Below, piece after piece: positions 37,261-48,705 of a DNA stretch of 64,000 nucleotides; position 1 is the first letter of the stretch; the number at the start of each line of letters is the position of its first letter. The stretch is from Massilia psychrophila. Lineage in GTDB: Bacteria; Pseudomonadota; Gammaproteobacteria; Burkholderiales; Burkholderiaceae_D. The notes under the pieces are model-generated. The model ran no database searches, had not been told where the DNA came from, and saw nothing but the letters and a program-made list of their open reading frames with translations. The position numbers and the translations under genes are program-made. Location of the stretch: contig NZ_PDOB01000005.1 in assembly GCF_002760665.1 (NCBI RefSeq), positions 1-64,000 on the forward strand, written 5' to 3'.

Positions 37261-39654
37261 TTACCGTCCGTACCAGTAGCGCGCGTGCTCGCGGCGGTAG
37301 CTGCTGGCCTGCACCTGCGCGCCGAAATGCAGCAGGACCGCGCCGTCCTCGTCGGTACGCAGGCGGCCGATGCCCATCTCGCGGTAGCGCTCGAATACCT
37401 CGGTCTTCGGATGCTGGTAGCGGTTGCGGTAGCCGACCTGGAACACGCCCAGCTTTGGCCCCACCGCCTGCAGAAAGGCTAACGTCGACGAGGTGCCGCT
37501 GCCGTGGTGCGGCGCCAGCAGCACGTCGGCGCGCAGCCTGTCGGGCGCGCCTTGCACCAGCTCGGCCTCTTGCGCGGCGCCGATGTCGGCCGCCAGCAGT
37601 ATCGAATGGCCGCCGGCGCTGATGTGCAAGGTGCAGCCGCGCGCGTTCGATTTCACCGTCGGCCGCTCGTAGCTGGTCACGCTTGGCTGCAGCATCTCGA
37701 ACTGCACGCCATCCCAGTGCCAGCGCTGGCCGGCCACGCAGCGGCTGTGTTGGGTAGCCGCGGCCACGATCGGGTGCGCCGCCGGCAGCGACGACGCCAC
37801 CCAGCCGATTTTCACGGCCTGCATCACCGCCAGTGCGCCGCCAGCGTGGTCGACGTCGCTGTGGGTGATGACCATGCCGTCGAGCCGGTCGATGCCGCGC
37901 GCCTTGAGGTAGGGGACGATGACGCGATTGCCGCCATTCGATTCAGGCGAGTACAGCGGCCCGGCATCGTACAGCAGCCGGTGCGTCGCGGTTTCGATCA
38001 GCAGCGCCATGCCTTGGCCGACGTCGAAGGCAGTAACCGCAATCTGGCCCCGCAACGGTGACGACGGCAGGCTTGTTAGCAGCGGCAGCCACGCCATCGC
38101 GCCTACCCAGCGTTGCGGCCAGCCGCGCGGGGCCAGCATCCACAACGTGCCGGCCAGCGCAAAGCAGAACACCCAAGGCGTTGGCGTCGGCGCACTCCAT
38201 ACGGCCAGCGGGCCGGCGCCCAGCCACGCCAAAAAGGTCGCCAGCGCTTCCACCAGGAAGTGGGCGACGCCGAGCAGCACATTCGATACCGGCGCCGGCA
38301 GCATGGCGCCTGCCAGCGCCAGCGGCGTCACCACAAAACTAACCAGCGGGATCGCCACCGCGTTGGCGACCGGACTGACCAGCGACACCTGGGCGAACAG
38401 CAGCATCGTCAGCGGCAGCAGCCCGAGCGTGACGACATACTGCGTGTGCGCGCCGAGCTTGAGCGCGCTCCACCAGCCAGCCTGCGCGGCGCCGGTGCGC
38501 CCGACGGTGGCGAACAGGATCACGGCCACCGCGCCGAACGACAGCCAGAAGCCGGGCCACAGCACCGCCCACGGGTCGAACAGTACCACCACGCCGAGCG
38601 CGGCGCACAGCACGTGCGCGACGCCGGCGATGCGGCCCGACCACAGCGCCGCCGCCACCACGGCCAGCATGTACAGCGTGCGCTGGGCTGGAATGCCGAA
38701 GCCGGCCAGCAGCACGTACAGCAGCGCCGCGCCGAAGCCGGCCAGCGCCGCCGCCTTCTGCGCCGGCAGCAGCAGCGGCAACTGTAAGCCGGTGAAAAAC
38801 GAGCGCCGCCACAGGCTTGAGGCCAGCAGCGCGAACAGGCCGGCGATCATGGTGATGTGCAGGCCCGATATCGAAATCAAATGGCCGATGCCGGTGCGGT
38901 TGAACACCACCCAGTCGGACTGGTCGATGGCGCGCTGGTCGCCGACCACCAGCGCGACGATCACGCCGGCATACGGCTTGCCGCTGAGAGCGCCCAGGAT
39001 CCGTTCGCGCAAGGCGGCGCGGCAATGCTCGACGACGTTGCCGAAACTGAAGACGAAAGCATCGAGCCGGCGGTTTTTGTCGGCCTCAGGGCGCACGTAG
39101 CCGGTGGCGCGCACGCCCTGCCCGAGCTGCCACACCTCATAGTCGAAACCGTGGGGATTGGCGTTGCCGTGCGGCCGTTGCAGCCGCACCGTCAGCTGCC
39201 AGCGCTCGCCGGGTTGCACCGCGCCGACCTGTTTCGCCGCGCCGCCGCTCTGCGCCCCTGCCTGCTTGGATGCAGAGCGAAAACCCCCGTACCAGGCCAG
39301 CGCCACGCGCGGCGGCACGGCCATCGCCCTGCCAACGACCTGTTCGACCTTGAAATTGAAGCGCACGCCCTGATCGAACCGGTACGGCAGGCTGTCGATG
39401 GTGCCGATCAAGGTGACGTCGCGGCCTTCGTCGTCTTTGGCCAGTTGCGGCGCCAGGGCGGCCGTCGCAATCAGGGCGGCCCAGCTGAAACCCAGCAAGC
39501 CGCCGGCCACGGCGGCGCGCAGCGGACCGCGCAACGCCAGCAGCAACACGATGGCAAGCACCGCGCAAACGATTTGCGCTGCCTGGCCGGGCAAGACGGC
39601 CAGCGTCTGCAGGCCGGCTGCGCCGCCGACGAATCCGAGGATCGCACACCGCAT
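37261..39654 (-). CDS. comEC: DNA internalisation competence protein ComEC/Rec2
   Basis: A 797-residue inner-membrane protein that carries transforming single-stranded DNA across the membrane. The N terminus has several hydrophobic segments with a DUF4131-type region, the middle holds the Competence domain (GIGHLISISGLHITMIAGLF), and the C-terminal third is a metallo-beta-lactamase-like domain (TAFDVGQGMALLIET, MVITHSDVDHAGGALAV, LLAPHHGSGTSSTLAFLQ). The length and domain order are complete. It is convergent with the small-protein gene, 3 bases apart. Confidence 0.94.
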   Translation of the reverse strand: MRCAILGFVGGAAGLQTLAVLPGQAAQIVCAVLAIVLLLALRGPLRAAVAGGLLGFSWAALIATAALAPQLAKDDEGRDVTLIGTIDSLPYRFDQGVRFNFKVEQVVGRAMAVPPRVALAWYGGFRSASKQAGAQSGGAAKQVGAVQPGERWQLTVRLQRPHGNANPHGFDYEVWQLGQGVRATGYVRPEADKNRRLDAFVFSFGNVVEHCRAALRERILGALSGKPYAGVIVALVVGDQRAIDQSDWVVFNRTGIGHLISISGLHITMIAGLFALLASSLWRRSFFTGLQLPLLLPAQKAAALAGFGAALLYVLLAGFGIPAQRTLYMLAVVAAALWSGRIAGVAHVLCAALGVVVLFDPWAVLWPGFWLSFGAVAVILFATVGRTGAAQAGWWSALKLGAHTQYVVTLGLLPLTMLLFAQVSLVSPVANAVAIPLVSFVVTPLALAGAMLPAPVSNVLLGVAHFLVEALATFLAWLGAGPLAVWSAPTPTPWVFCFALAGTLWMLAPRGWPQRWVGAMAWLPLLTSLPSSPLRGQIAVTAFDVGQGMALLIETATHRLLYDAGPLYSPESNGGNRVIVPYLKARGIDRLDGMVITHSDVDHAGGALAVMQAVKIGWVASSLPAAHPIVAAATQHSRCVAGQRWHWDGVQFEMLQPSVTSYERPTVKSNARGCTLHISAGGHSILLAADIGAAQEAELVQGAPDRLRADVLLAPHHGSGTSSTLAFLQAVGPKLGVFQVGYRNRYQHPKTEVFERYREMGIGRLRTDEDGAVLLHFGAQVQASSYRREHARYWYGR

Positions 39655-39785
39655 GGTTTGACATTCGAGCCGAGAAGTCGTCCAGTGTCAGCGGCTTTCC
39701 ACATAGCTGGATTGGGCGCGATCGAACAGCGCACGCGAACTGTTGAGATAAATCCTTGTCGGGATTTAGAAACGCCCAGGTCGCT

Positions 39786-41486
39786 TTAGAACTGTTCCCA
39801 CTCATCAAGGACTGCGGGGGCTGTCCTCGGGCGCGTCGAAGCTGGCAGCACGGCGCGCGCCGGCGCGGCAATCCGCGAGCGTGGCGTTGCCCGGACCGCG
39901 GCCGGCGGCGAAATTGCCGCCATCTGCATGGCGTCGATGCGGAACACACCGACCACCTGCGACAGGTTGCTGGCCTGATCCAGCAGGCTCTCGGCGGCCG
40001 CCGCCGCTTGTTCCACCAGGGCCGCATTCTGCTGTGTGACCTGATCCATTTGGGCAATCGCCTGGTTGACCTGTTCGATGCCGGAGCTTTGTTCCAGGCT
40101 CGCCGACGAGATCTCGCCCATGATATCGGTGACGCGGCGGACGCTGGCGACGACCTCGTCCATCGTGCTGCCGGCATGGCCGACCAGCTTGCTGCCGGTT
40201 TCTACCTGCTGGACCGAGTTGTCGATCAATATCTTGATTTCCTTCGCCGCCGAGGCGCTGCGATGGGCCAGGTTGCGCACTTCGGTGGCCACCACGGCGA
40301 AACCTCGGCCCTGCTCGCCTGCACGCGCCGCTTCCACAGCCGCATTCAAGGCCAGGATATTGGTCTGGAACGCAATGCTGTCAATCACGCTGATGATGTC
40401 GACGATTTTTTTCGACGATTCATTAATCGACGCCATGGTACCGACAACCTGCGACACCACGGCGCCGCCCTTGAGCGCGACTTCACAGGCGGTTGCCGCC
40501 AGTTGATTGGCCTGGCGCGCATTGTCGGCATTCTGCTTGACCGTCGAGGTCAACTCTTCCATCGAGGCCGCGGTTTCCTCGAGCGAACTGGCCTGCTCTT
40601 CAGTGCGCGACGACAAATCCAGGTTTCCTGCTGCGATCTGGCCCGACGCGGTGGCGATGGTATCGGTACCGGTTCGCACTTCACCGACGATCTGGACCAG
40701 GCTCTCGTTCATGCCCTTTAACGCTTGCATCAGGCGGCCGGTTTCGTCCGTCGACAGCACCTCGATGCGCTGCGTCAGGTCGCCGCCAGCGATGCCGCCG
40801 GCTATCTTGACCGCAGCTTCCAAAGGCCGGGAAATGCTCCGAACCAACCAAATACCCACCAGCATTGCCAGCATCAGGCTGACCACGACTCCCGCGATAC
40901 AAGCGTTGCGTACCAGTTGGTAGGTGTTTTGCGATTGGTCTGAGTCTTTTTTTGCAACGTCCAGCTGATATTGAATCAAGGCATCGATTCCCGTTTGGAC
41001 AGGCACGAATAGCTGCATCATCGGCCCCTGCAGCGCCGCCGTAGCAGACTTGACATCTTCAGCGCGAAGAGCTGCAACCGCCGGCATGAGGCCCTCGGCA
41101 ACGAATTTCTTGCGGTCGTACGAAAATTGATCGGCAAGTTTCTTCTCTTCAGGACTTAGGGGGGTAGCACTATAGTCATCCCATAGCTTGCCCACTGACT
41201 GGATATTCGCGTCCACTTCACTCATACGCTTGGCGCTGGCGGCAGGGTCGCTGGCGGCAGGGTCGCCGACGACAGACTCGGCAACCGCCAGCCGGTTCAC
41301 GCTCAGCAGCCGCACGATCTTGTCCAGCTTCCCCATGGCGACGAGCCGATCTTCGTACATGGAGTGCGCCGCGTCATTGGCGAAGCTGAGGCTGATGATG
41401 CCGATCAGGGCGCCGATGATCAATTGCAGGGACAGGAAGGCGATTACGCAGATCAGCTTGGTCCGGATGGTGATGTTTTTTAGCAT
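39786..41486 (-). CDS. Methyl-accepting chemotaxis protein, Tar-like with CheR-tether
   Basis: A 566-residue chemoreceptor. TM1 ([20 protein letters not shown]) is followed by a 150-residue periplasmic four-helix-bundle domain, TM2 ([18 protein letters not shown]), HAMP, and a signalling domain with tip [20 protein letters not shown]. The protein ends DEWEQF, matching the xWxxF pentapeptide that recruits CheR/CheB. So this receptor is probably a high-abundance, self-adapting one. The start at 41486 ([11 protein letters not shown]) is preferred to a longer frame that begins at 41534. The signalling part resembles the broken copy near thyA. Confidence 0.93.
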   Translation of the reverse strand: MLKNITIRTKLICVIAFLSLQLIIGALIGIISLSFANDAAHSMYEDRLVAMGKLDKIVRLLSVNRLAVAESVVGDPAASDPAASAKRMSEVDANIQSVGKLWDDYSATPLSPEEKKLADQFSYDRKKFVAEGLMPAVAALRAEDVKSATAALQGPMMQLFVPVQTGIDALIQYQLDVAKKDSDQSQNTYQLVRNACIAGVVVSLMLAMLVGIWLVRSISRPLEAAVKIAGGIAGGDLTQRIEVLSTDETGRLMQALKGMNESLVQIVGEVRTGTDTIATASGQIAAGNLDLSSRTEEQASSLEETAASMEELTSTVKQNADNARQANQLAATACEVALKGGAVVSQVVGTMASINESSKKIVDIISVIDSIAFQTNILALNAAVEAARAGEQGRGFAVVATEVRNLAHRSASAAKEIKILIDNSVQQVETGSKLVGHAGSTMDEVVASVRRVTDIMGEISSASLEQSSGIEQVNQAIAQMDQVTQQNAALVEQAAAAAESLLDQASNLSQVVGVFRIDAMQMAAISPPAAVRATPRSRIAAPARAVLPASTRPRTAPAVLDEWEQF

Positions 41487-41950
41487 TATTTGGGTATCGA
41501 CGTGAATGAATGAAGCATCATTAAGCAATTTCAACGAAAAATCGATGGATTCGGAGGCCGATTGGCTGCTGTCGACCGTGTTCGCTTTCAGCTACGCTCG
41601 TGCCGCCTTTCTCCTGTTAAAAGAGATAGTTTGTCTGAGCCACCAACACGCTTTTCGCGACAGCAGTAATCGCCCCATAGCTAGATGCAGAGGTGTTTTA
41701 CTTTAACATTTTCCGTGACAATTTCCGTAGAGAAATTAACCTTCGTTTACTAAATACAACGGCGCCGAGTGGCGCCATATTGATGGACCCGTTGTCGACA
41801 TCAGGCCGCCGAAATCCGCGACACGACATGATTTTAAGTGTTGAACATCATTACTTCGCTTGCACAGCGGCACGCAAACCGACCATAATCGGCCCATGAG
41901 TTCCATCGGCAACATGTCCCGCCGCGCAGTTTAACCGTTACTTGATCGCA
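41487..41950. other. 464-base gap without a recognised gene
   Basis: It is moderately AT-rich. The only structures I see are a small hairpin GGCGCC-GAGT-GGCGCC at about 41762-41777, without a T-run, and AT-rich tracts near 41690-41760 that could hold promoters for the flanking divergent genes. Short open frames here show no protein character. Confidence 0.5.
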
Positions 41951-42697
41951 ATGCGCCCCCCCGACTTCGCCAGACTGTTTTACTCGCCCTCGATGGCCTT
42001 TCTGATTGCCGCCTTCATCGTGGTCGGATTGGCCTGCCTGTTTTTCAGCATCGGCTACGGCAAGCCGGATGCAAGTGCCGAACGCTACTGGAAAAAGCTG
42101 TCGCTGCTGGCGCACATGAGCGTCGGCGTCGGCCTGATTGGCCTGGCGGTATTCGCCGGCAGGATCAAGCTGGTCACTGATCACCAGGTCCTCGAGGGGC
42201 GGGTACGCGTCGCCGAAGCGGCTGTCGGCGAGCGGCTGCGCCTGACCGTGCTGCAAACCTGCGCACCCGTCTTGCGCCGCGCGGGCGCGCCGTACAATCC
42301 CGCCGTTGCAAAAAAAGAGTTGTGCGCCATCGCCCGCAGCTTGACCTCGATCGGCGCAGCGTCCCCGCTTGAGATCGACTGGGAAGCTGCCGCGCCGTCG
42401 CTGCGCAGTTTCAGCGGCAAATACCCCGGCTGCGTGCCGAATGTCTTCACCCGCCATTCCGATTGCGACGACACCGTCATTGTCGCCACCCGCCTCGCCG
42501 GCGACATCGCGATGGTAACGGCGGCAAAACAGTCGGCGCGTACCGACGAAGCGATGGCCGCGATGATCGAGGCGCCGGATGACCGGCATGAATGGCTGTT
42601 GCTGCTGCTGGCGTTCCTGATTGCCGCGGTCGGCGTGTCGATCAAGTGCGCGCGGGCGGCGTCCGAGTTGTTCGCCGCAAGGCGCTCAGGCGCCTGA
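41951..42697 (+). CDS. Uncharacterised inner-membrane protein
   Basis: A 248-residue protein with two N-terminal hydrophobic segments (MAFLIAAFIVVGLACLFFSI and LAHMSVGVGLIGLAVFAG). A soluble middle part of about 130 residues has four Cys (TCAPVL, ELCAIA, PGCVPN, DCDD), and a C-terminal segment follows (WLLLLLAFLIAAVGVSIKCA). The middle part is probably periplasmic and could hold disulfides. I recognise no family. An upstream TTG at 41942 is possible. Its last 12 bases overlap the end of tatD on the other strand. Confidence 0.65.
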   Translation: MRPPDFARLFYSPSMAFLIAAFIVVGLACLFFSIGYGKPDASAERYWKKLSLLAHMSVGVGLIGLAVFAGRIKLVTDHQVLEGRVRVAEAAVGERLRLTVLQTCAPVLRRAGAPYNPAVAKKELCAIARSLTSIGAASPLEIDWEAAAPSLRSFSGKYPGCVPNVFTRHSDCDDTVIVATRLAGDIAMVTAAKQSARTDEAMAAMIEAPDDRHEWLLLLLAFLIAAVGVSIKCARAASELFAARRSGA

Positions 42698-43489
42698 CAA
42701 GGCGGCCAGGCGCGGCAGCGCGGCCAGCGCGTTGTGCGTCGTCGCAAAGGCCAGCGCCTGCGGCGTCATCGCCCGCATCTCTGCCAGCGCCGCGCCAATC
42801 GCCGGCAGCTGTTCGGGGCTGTTGCGCGCCGGGTGGACCCAGGCCGGCGCGATATCGGGCGCGTCCGTCTCGAGCACGATCGCCTCCATCGGCAGCGTGG
42901 TGGCGAGCCGGCGTATCTGCAGCGCGCGCGTAAAAGTCATGGCGCCGCCGAAACCGAGCTTGAAGCCCAGGTCGATGAAGGCTTGCGCCTGCTGGAAACT
43001 GCCGTTGAAAGCGTGGGCAATGCCGCCGCCAGGAGCGATCTGGCGCACGTGCTTGAGCACCTGGTCTTGCGAGCGGCGCACGTGCATCAGCACCGGCAGG
43101 CCGAAGTCGCGCGCGATGCGCAGCTGCTGGCGAAAAAAGTAATCCTGCTTTTCGCGCATGGCCGGCTCGCACAGCATCGGGATGAAAAAATCCAGGCCGA
43201 CCTCGCCGATCGCCACAAAACGCGGGTCGCCCAGCGCCGCTTCGACCTTCGCGCGCAGCACGGTCAGGTCATCCTCGCTCGCCCGCGGCACGCAGATCGG
43301 ATGGATGCCGAGCGCGTAGCTGGCGTTCGGCGCCGTTGCGGCCAGCTGTGCGACGGCGTCGAAGTTCGCCCGCTCGACGGCCGGAATGACGATCATCGAC
43401 ACGCCGGCATCGCGTGCGCGCGCCGCCACCGTTGGCGCGGCGGCGCCGAATTCATGGGCATCAAGGTGGCAATGGGTATCAATCCACAT
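42686..43489 (-). CDS. TatD-family metal-dependent hydrolase (DNase)
   Basis: A 267-residue TIM-barrel hydrolase. Metal ligands are visible in MWIDTHCHLDAHEFG, AIGEVGLDFFIP, VLMHVRRSQDQVLKH, IAHAFNGSFQQA and VLETDAPDIAPAWVHP. Family members are 3'-5' exonucleases and phosphoesterases active on DNA. It follows the second lolD gene by 25 bases on the same strand and is probably read with it. The lol-tatD order is common in betaproteobacteria. Confidence 0.92.
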   Translation of the reverse strand: MWIDTHCHLDAHEFGAAAPTVAARARDAGVSMIVIPAVERANFDAVAQLAATAPNASYALGIHPICVPRASEDDLTVLRAKVEAALGDPRFVAIGEVGLDFFIPMLCEPAMREKQDYFFRQQLRIARDFGLPVLMHVRRSQDQVLKHVRQIAPGGGIAHAFNGSFQQAQAFIDLGFKLGFGGAMTFTRALQIRRLATTLPMEAIVLETDAPDIAPAWVHPARNSPEQLPAIGAALAEMRAMTPQALAFATTHNALAALPRLAALSGA

Positions 43490-43514
43490 AGTGATCCAGG
43501 TCCGGGTATCCCGA

Positions 43515-44229
<715 letters not shown>

Positions 44230-44237
<8 letters not shown>

Positions 44238-45515
44238 AGCGCAGCGCCTCCGCCGGTTTGACGCGCGAGGCGGCAAAACTCGGGTACAACGTCGCCACGA
44301 AGGCCAGGCCGATGGCCACGCCGGCGATCCCGAACACATCCGGCCAGCGCAGGTCGGACGGCAACGCGCTGATGAAGTAGATATCTTTCGAAAGGAACTG
44401 GATTGCCAGAACCCGTTCGATGAACGGGATGATCACGTCGATATTGAGCGCCAGCAGGACACCCCCAGTCACCCCGGCCACGGTGCCGGCGATCCCGATC
44501 AGCGCCCCCTGGATCATGAAGATCTTCATGATCGAGCGCGGCGAAGAGCCGAGGGTGCGCAGGATCGCGATATCGGCCTGCTTGTCGGTGACCGTCATCG
44601 CCAGCGTGGCCACCAAATTGAATGCGGCAACCGCGATGATCAGCACCAGGATAATGAACATCATCTTCTTCTGGCTTTGCACGGCCGCAAACCAGGTCGG
44701 GTTGTGCTTGCCCCAGTCGACGAACACCAGGTCGCGCGACATGGTGCGGCCAAGTTCCTGCGCCACCCGCGGCGCATCGTGCAGGTCGGCGATGCGCAGG
44801 CGCAGGCCGACCGGCGCATCGAGGTTGGCAAGCGCCTGTGCATCGGCCATGTGTACGAAGGCCAGGCCTGAATCGTATTCGAAGTGGCCCGCCTCGAAAA
44901 TGCCGACGACCGTAAAATTGACCATGCGCGGCGCCATCGCTGACAACGCCCCTGGTGCCGTGCCTCCCGCCGTGCTTCCGTTTGGCGCCGTCGCCAGCGT
45001 GACCTTGTCGCCGACCTTTAGCGCCAGCGAACGGGCCAGTTCGATGCCGAGGACGATGTTCATTTCGCCGGCCCGCAAGGCATCGAATTTTCCCTCGACG
45101 ATCTTGCCTGGCACGTCCGACACCTTCGATTCCTCTTGAGGCAGCACGCCGCGCAGGATCGCCGGCTTCATGACGCCGTCCGACATCAGCATGCCGGACG
45201 TTTCGGCAAACGGCGCCGCGCCCCTGACGGCGCCGTTCTGCAACACTTGTTTCATCCTTGCCTGCCAGTCGGGCATGCTGCCGCGCGCATTGTAGACTTC
45301 GATGTGCGCCACCACCGACAGCATGCGGTTCGTGACTTCCTTTTGAAAGCCGTTCATCACCGACAACACCACGATCAGCGCGGCCACGCCGAGCGCGATG
45401 CCCGACACCGAAATGAGCGAGATGAACGAGATGAAGCTGTTGCGCGCGCTGCGCTTGCCGGCGCGCGTGTAGCGTATGCCGACGGCCCATTCGTACGGCA
45501 GTTTGTCGATGAAAC

Positions 45516-45519
<4 letters not shown>
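44230..45519 (-). CDS. Lipoprotein-releasing permease LolC/LolE, second copy
   Basis: A 429-residue permease that pairs with LolD. It opens [20 protein letters not shown] and [20 protein letters not shown] (TM1), then has a large periplasmic domain and three C-terminal membrane segments with the FtsX block [20 protein letters not shown]. It ends [12 protein letters not shown]. LolC and LolE cannot be told apart safely. Its ATG overlaps the stop of the first lolD by 4 bases. A Gly/Ala/Thr-rich insert near residues 185-200 is absent from the other copy. Confidence 0.92.
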
Positions 45520-46275
<756 letters not shown>

Positions 46276-46283
<8 letters not shown>

Positions 46284-47541
46284 AGCGCAGCGCCTCCGCC
46301 GGTTTGACGCGCGAGGCCGTGAAGCTGGGGTAGATCGTCGCCAGGAATGCCATCAGCACGGCAATGCCGCCGATGCCGAACACGTCCGGCCAGCGCAGGT
46401 CCGACGGCAAGGCGCTCACCTGGTATATATCGCTTGGCAAAACCTGGGTCCCGAACAGCTGTTCGAAGAACGGCACGATGACGTCGATATTGAGCGCCAC
46501 CACGGTGCCAAGAGCGACCCCGGCCAGGGCGCCGAGGATCCCGATCACGGCGCCCTGGATGATAAATATTTTCATGATCGAGCGCGGCGACGAGCCGAGC
46601 GTGCGCAGGATGGCGATGTCGGCCTGCTTGTCCGTCACCGTCATCACCAGGGTCGACACCAGATTGAATGCGGCCACGGTGATGATCAGCGCCATCACGA
46701 TGAGCATCATCTTTTTTTCCGTCTGCACGGCGGCAAACCAGGTCTTGTTCTGCTTGGACCAGTCGCGCACTTCCAGGTGCCCGGGCAGGCTGGCCTGCAG
46801 CTGCTGCGCGACCTCTATCGCCTGGTGCATGTCGGCGATGCGCAGGCGGATGCCGGACGGCGCGCTCAGGCGCTCCATCTTCTGCGCGTCTTCCATGTGG
46901 ACGAAAGCCATGCCGTTATCGAATTCGTAGTGACCAGCTTCGAACACGCCGACCAACGTAAACGAGCGAATGCGCGGCACCATGCCGGCCGGCGTCACCT
47001 GGGCCTGGGCCAGCGCCATGGTCACCTTGTCGCCGATCTGCAGGCCCAGCGAGCGCGCCAGCGCGTAGCCCATCACGATATTGAATTGACCTGGCTTGAG
47101 CGCCGCCAGGCTGCCCTGGGTGAGCGTTTTGGCGACGTCGGAGACGTTCGGTTCATCAAGCGGCAGCACGCCGCGGATCATCGCCGGGCGCATGCCGCCT
47201 TCGCGCAGCAGCATGCCCTGGGTCTGGACAAACGGCGCCGCGCCCTTGACCGCCGGGTTCTTGAATGCGTCTTTCATCACGTCCTGCCAGTTGCCCATGC
47301 TGGCGCCTGGATCGAGCACTTCGATATGCGCCAGCACCGACAGCATGCGGTCGGTGACGTCCTTGCGAAAGCCGTTCATCACCGACAGGACGACGATCAG
47401 CGCGGCGACGCCGAGCGCGATGCCGGCCACCGAGATCAGGGAAATGAACGAAATGAAGCTGTTGCGGCTACTGCGCCGCCCGGCGCGCGTGTAGCGCAAG
47501 CCGACCAGCCATTCGTACGGCAGATTGTCGATGATACTCAT
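46276..47541 (-). CDS. Lipoprotein-releasing permease LolC/LolE, first copy
   Basis: A 421-residue permease, the first gene of the lol block. It begins [20 protein letters not shown]. The membrane segments and FtsX block ([20 protein letters not shown]) are nearly the same as in the second copy, while the periplasmic domain has diverged more. GGAG lies 4 bases before the ATG at 47541. The frame stays open far upstream through the rpfE-like gene on the other strand, which is an artefact of GC bias. Confidence 0.92.
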
Positions 47542-47685
47542 GAGCTCCGGCGGGTAGATCCTTGTGAGGACGCAGTGTGCCATACAAAGCAGGTACACAA
47601 CAGAGCTTGACACTATTGAATCATTGCCGGCCTCCCCCTGGCGCCGGATTAGCGTCGCGGGCGGCCGATGGCCTACAATGAGTAC

Positions 47686-48705
47686 ATGACTGAAATTACA
47701 CTTGTCCTGCCGTTCGCCCTGCCCCCACCCGAGCTTGCCCCCGACCTGGTACGCGCGCTCGATGCGCCTGTTCTGGCGGCACTGTTGTCGCGCACCTCGT
47801 CGCAGCAGGCCAATGCGGCCGCCGCGGACGCGCGCGCGCTGCCGCACGAGCTGTGGCTGGCCCGCTCGCTCGGCCTGGCGGCCGGGCGCACCCTGCCGTT
47901 CGCGGCGGCGGCGATGCGCGGTTACGGGCTCGACCCGGCCGCAGGCAACTGGTTCATCGTCAACCCGGCCCACATCGTCATCTCGCGCACCTTTCTGATG
48001 ATGACCGACAGCCGCCGCCTGGGGCTGGTCGAATCGCATTCGCGAGCCCTGTTCGACAGCGCCCGGCCGTATTTCGACGACCGCGGCCACACCCTGTTGT
48101 ATGGCGACGCCATGACCTGGTTCATGCGCGCCGACGGCTGGGCCGCGCTCGACACCGCCTCGCTCGATGCCGCCACCGCCATGAACCTGACCGACTGGCT
48201 GCCGCTTGGAGAACGCGCACTTGATTACCGCAAGCTGCAAAACGAAGTGCAGATGCTGTGGCATGGCCACCCCGCCAATGTCGAACGCGAAGCGCGCGGT
48301 TTTGGCGCCATCAACTCGTTCTGGCCATGGGGTGGTGCCAGCGGGCTCGACGTGGCTTCGCCGACGTCGAACCTGGCCTGCGCCGGCGCGCCGCCCTGGC
48401 TGGCGGCCATCGCGCACAAGCACGGCGCCTCGTTTACCGAGCTGCTGGCGGCGGGGCGCGACTTCACGTTCTGCGACGCCAGCCTGATGGAAGCTGCGCT
48501 CGCCGCCGACTGGGCCGCCTGGCTGCAGCATATGCAGCGCTTCGAAAAAGACTTGTTTACCCCGCTGCTTGGCGCGCTTGCGGGCAGCGCCGGCAAGGCG
48601 CGCCTGGTGCTCAGCCACCGCAACGCCCTCGCTGAATTCACCACAACGTCGCTGGCGCAACGCAAGTTCTGGCGCCGCCCGACCCTCGACCGATTGCTGC
48701 CATGA
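47686..48705 (+). CDS. RpfE-like protein upstream of recJ
   Basis: A 339-residue cytoplasmic protein. It has no enzyme motif that I recognise; GYGLDPAAGNWFIVNPAHIV and FWPWGGASGLDVASP are its most distinctive blocks. By length, sequence style and position directly before recJ it matches the family annotated as regulatory protein RpfE in Xanthomonas and Ralstonia. The regulatory role is weakly supported even there. The ATG at 47686 is chosen over one at 47668. Its stop overlaps the recJ start as ATGA. Confidence 0.65.
   Translation: MTEITLVLPFALPPPELAPDLVRALDAPVLAALLSRTSSQQANAAAADARALPHELWLARSLGLAAGRTLPFAAAAMRGYGLDPAAGNWFIVNPAHIVISRTFLMMTDSRRLGLVESHSRALFDSARPYFDDRGHTLLYGDAMTWFMRADGWAALDTASLDAATAMNLTDWLPLGERALDYRKLQNEVQMLWHGHPANVEREARGFGAINSFWPWGGASGLDVASPTSNLACAGAPPWLAAIAHKHGASFTELLAAGRDFTFCDASLMEAALAADWAAWLQHMQRFEKDLFTPLLGALAGSAGKARLVLSHRNALAEFTTTSLAQRKFWRRPTLDRLLP

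Noticed and set aside
41762-41777. Intrinsic terminator after the chemoreceptor region
   Set aside because: The GGCGCC hairpin has no T-run on either strand and lies upstream of, not after, the flanking genes.
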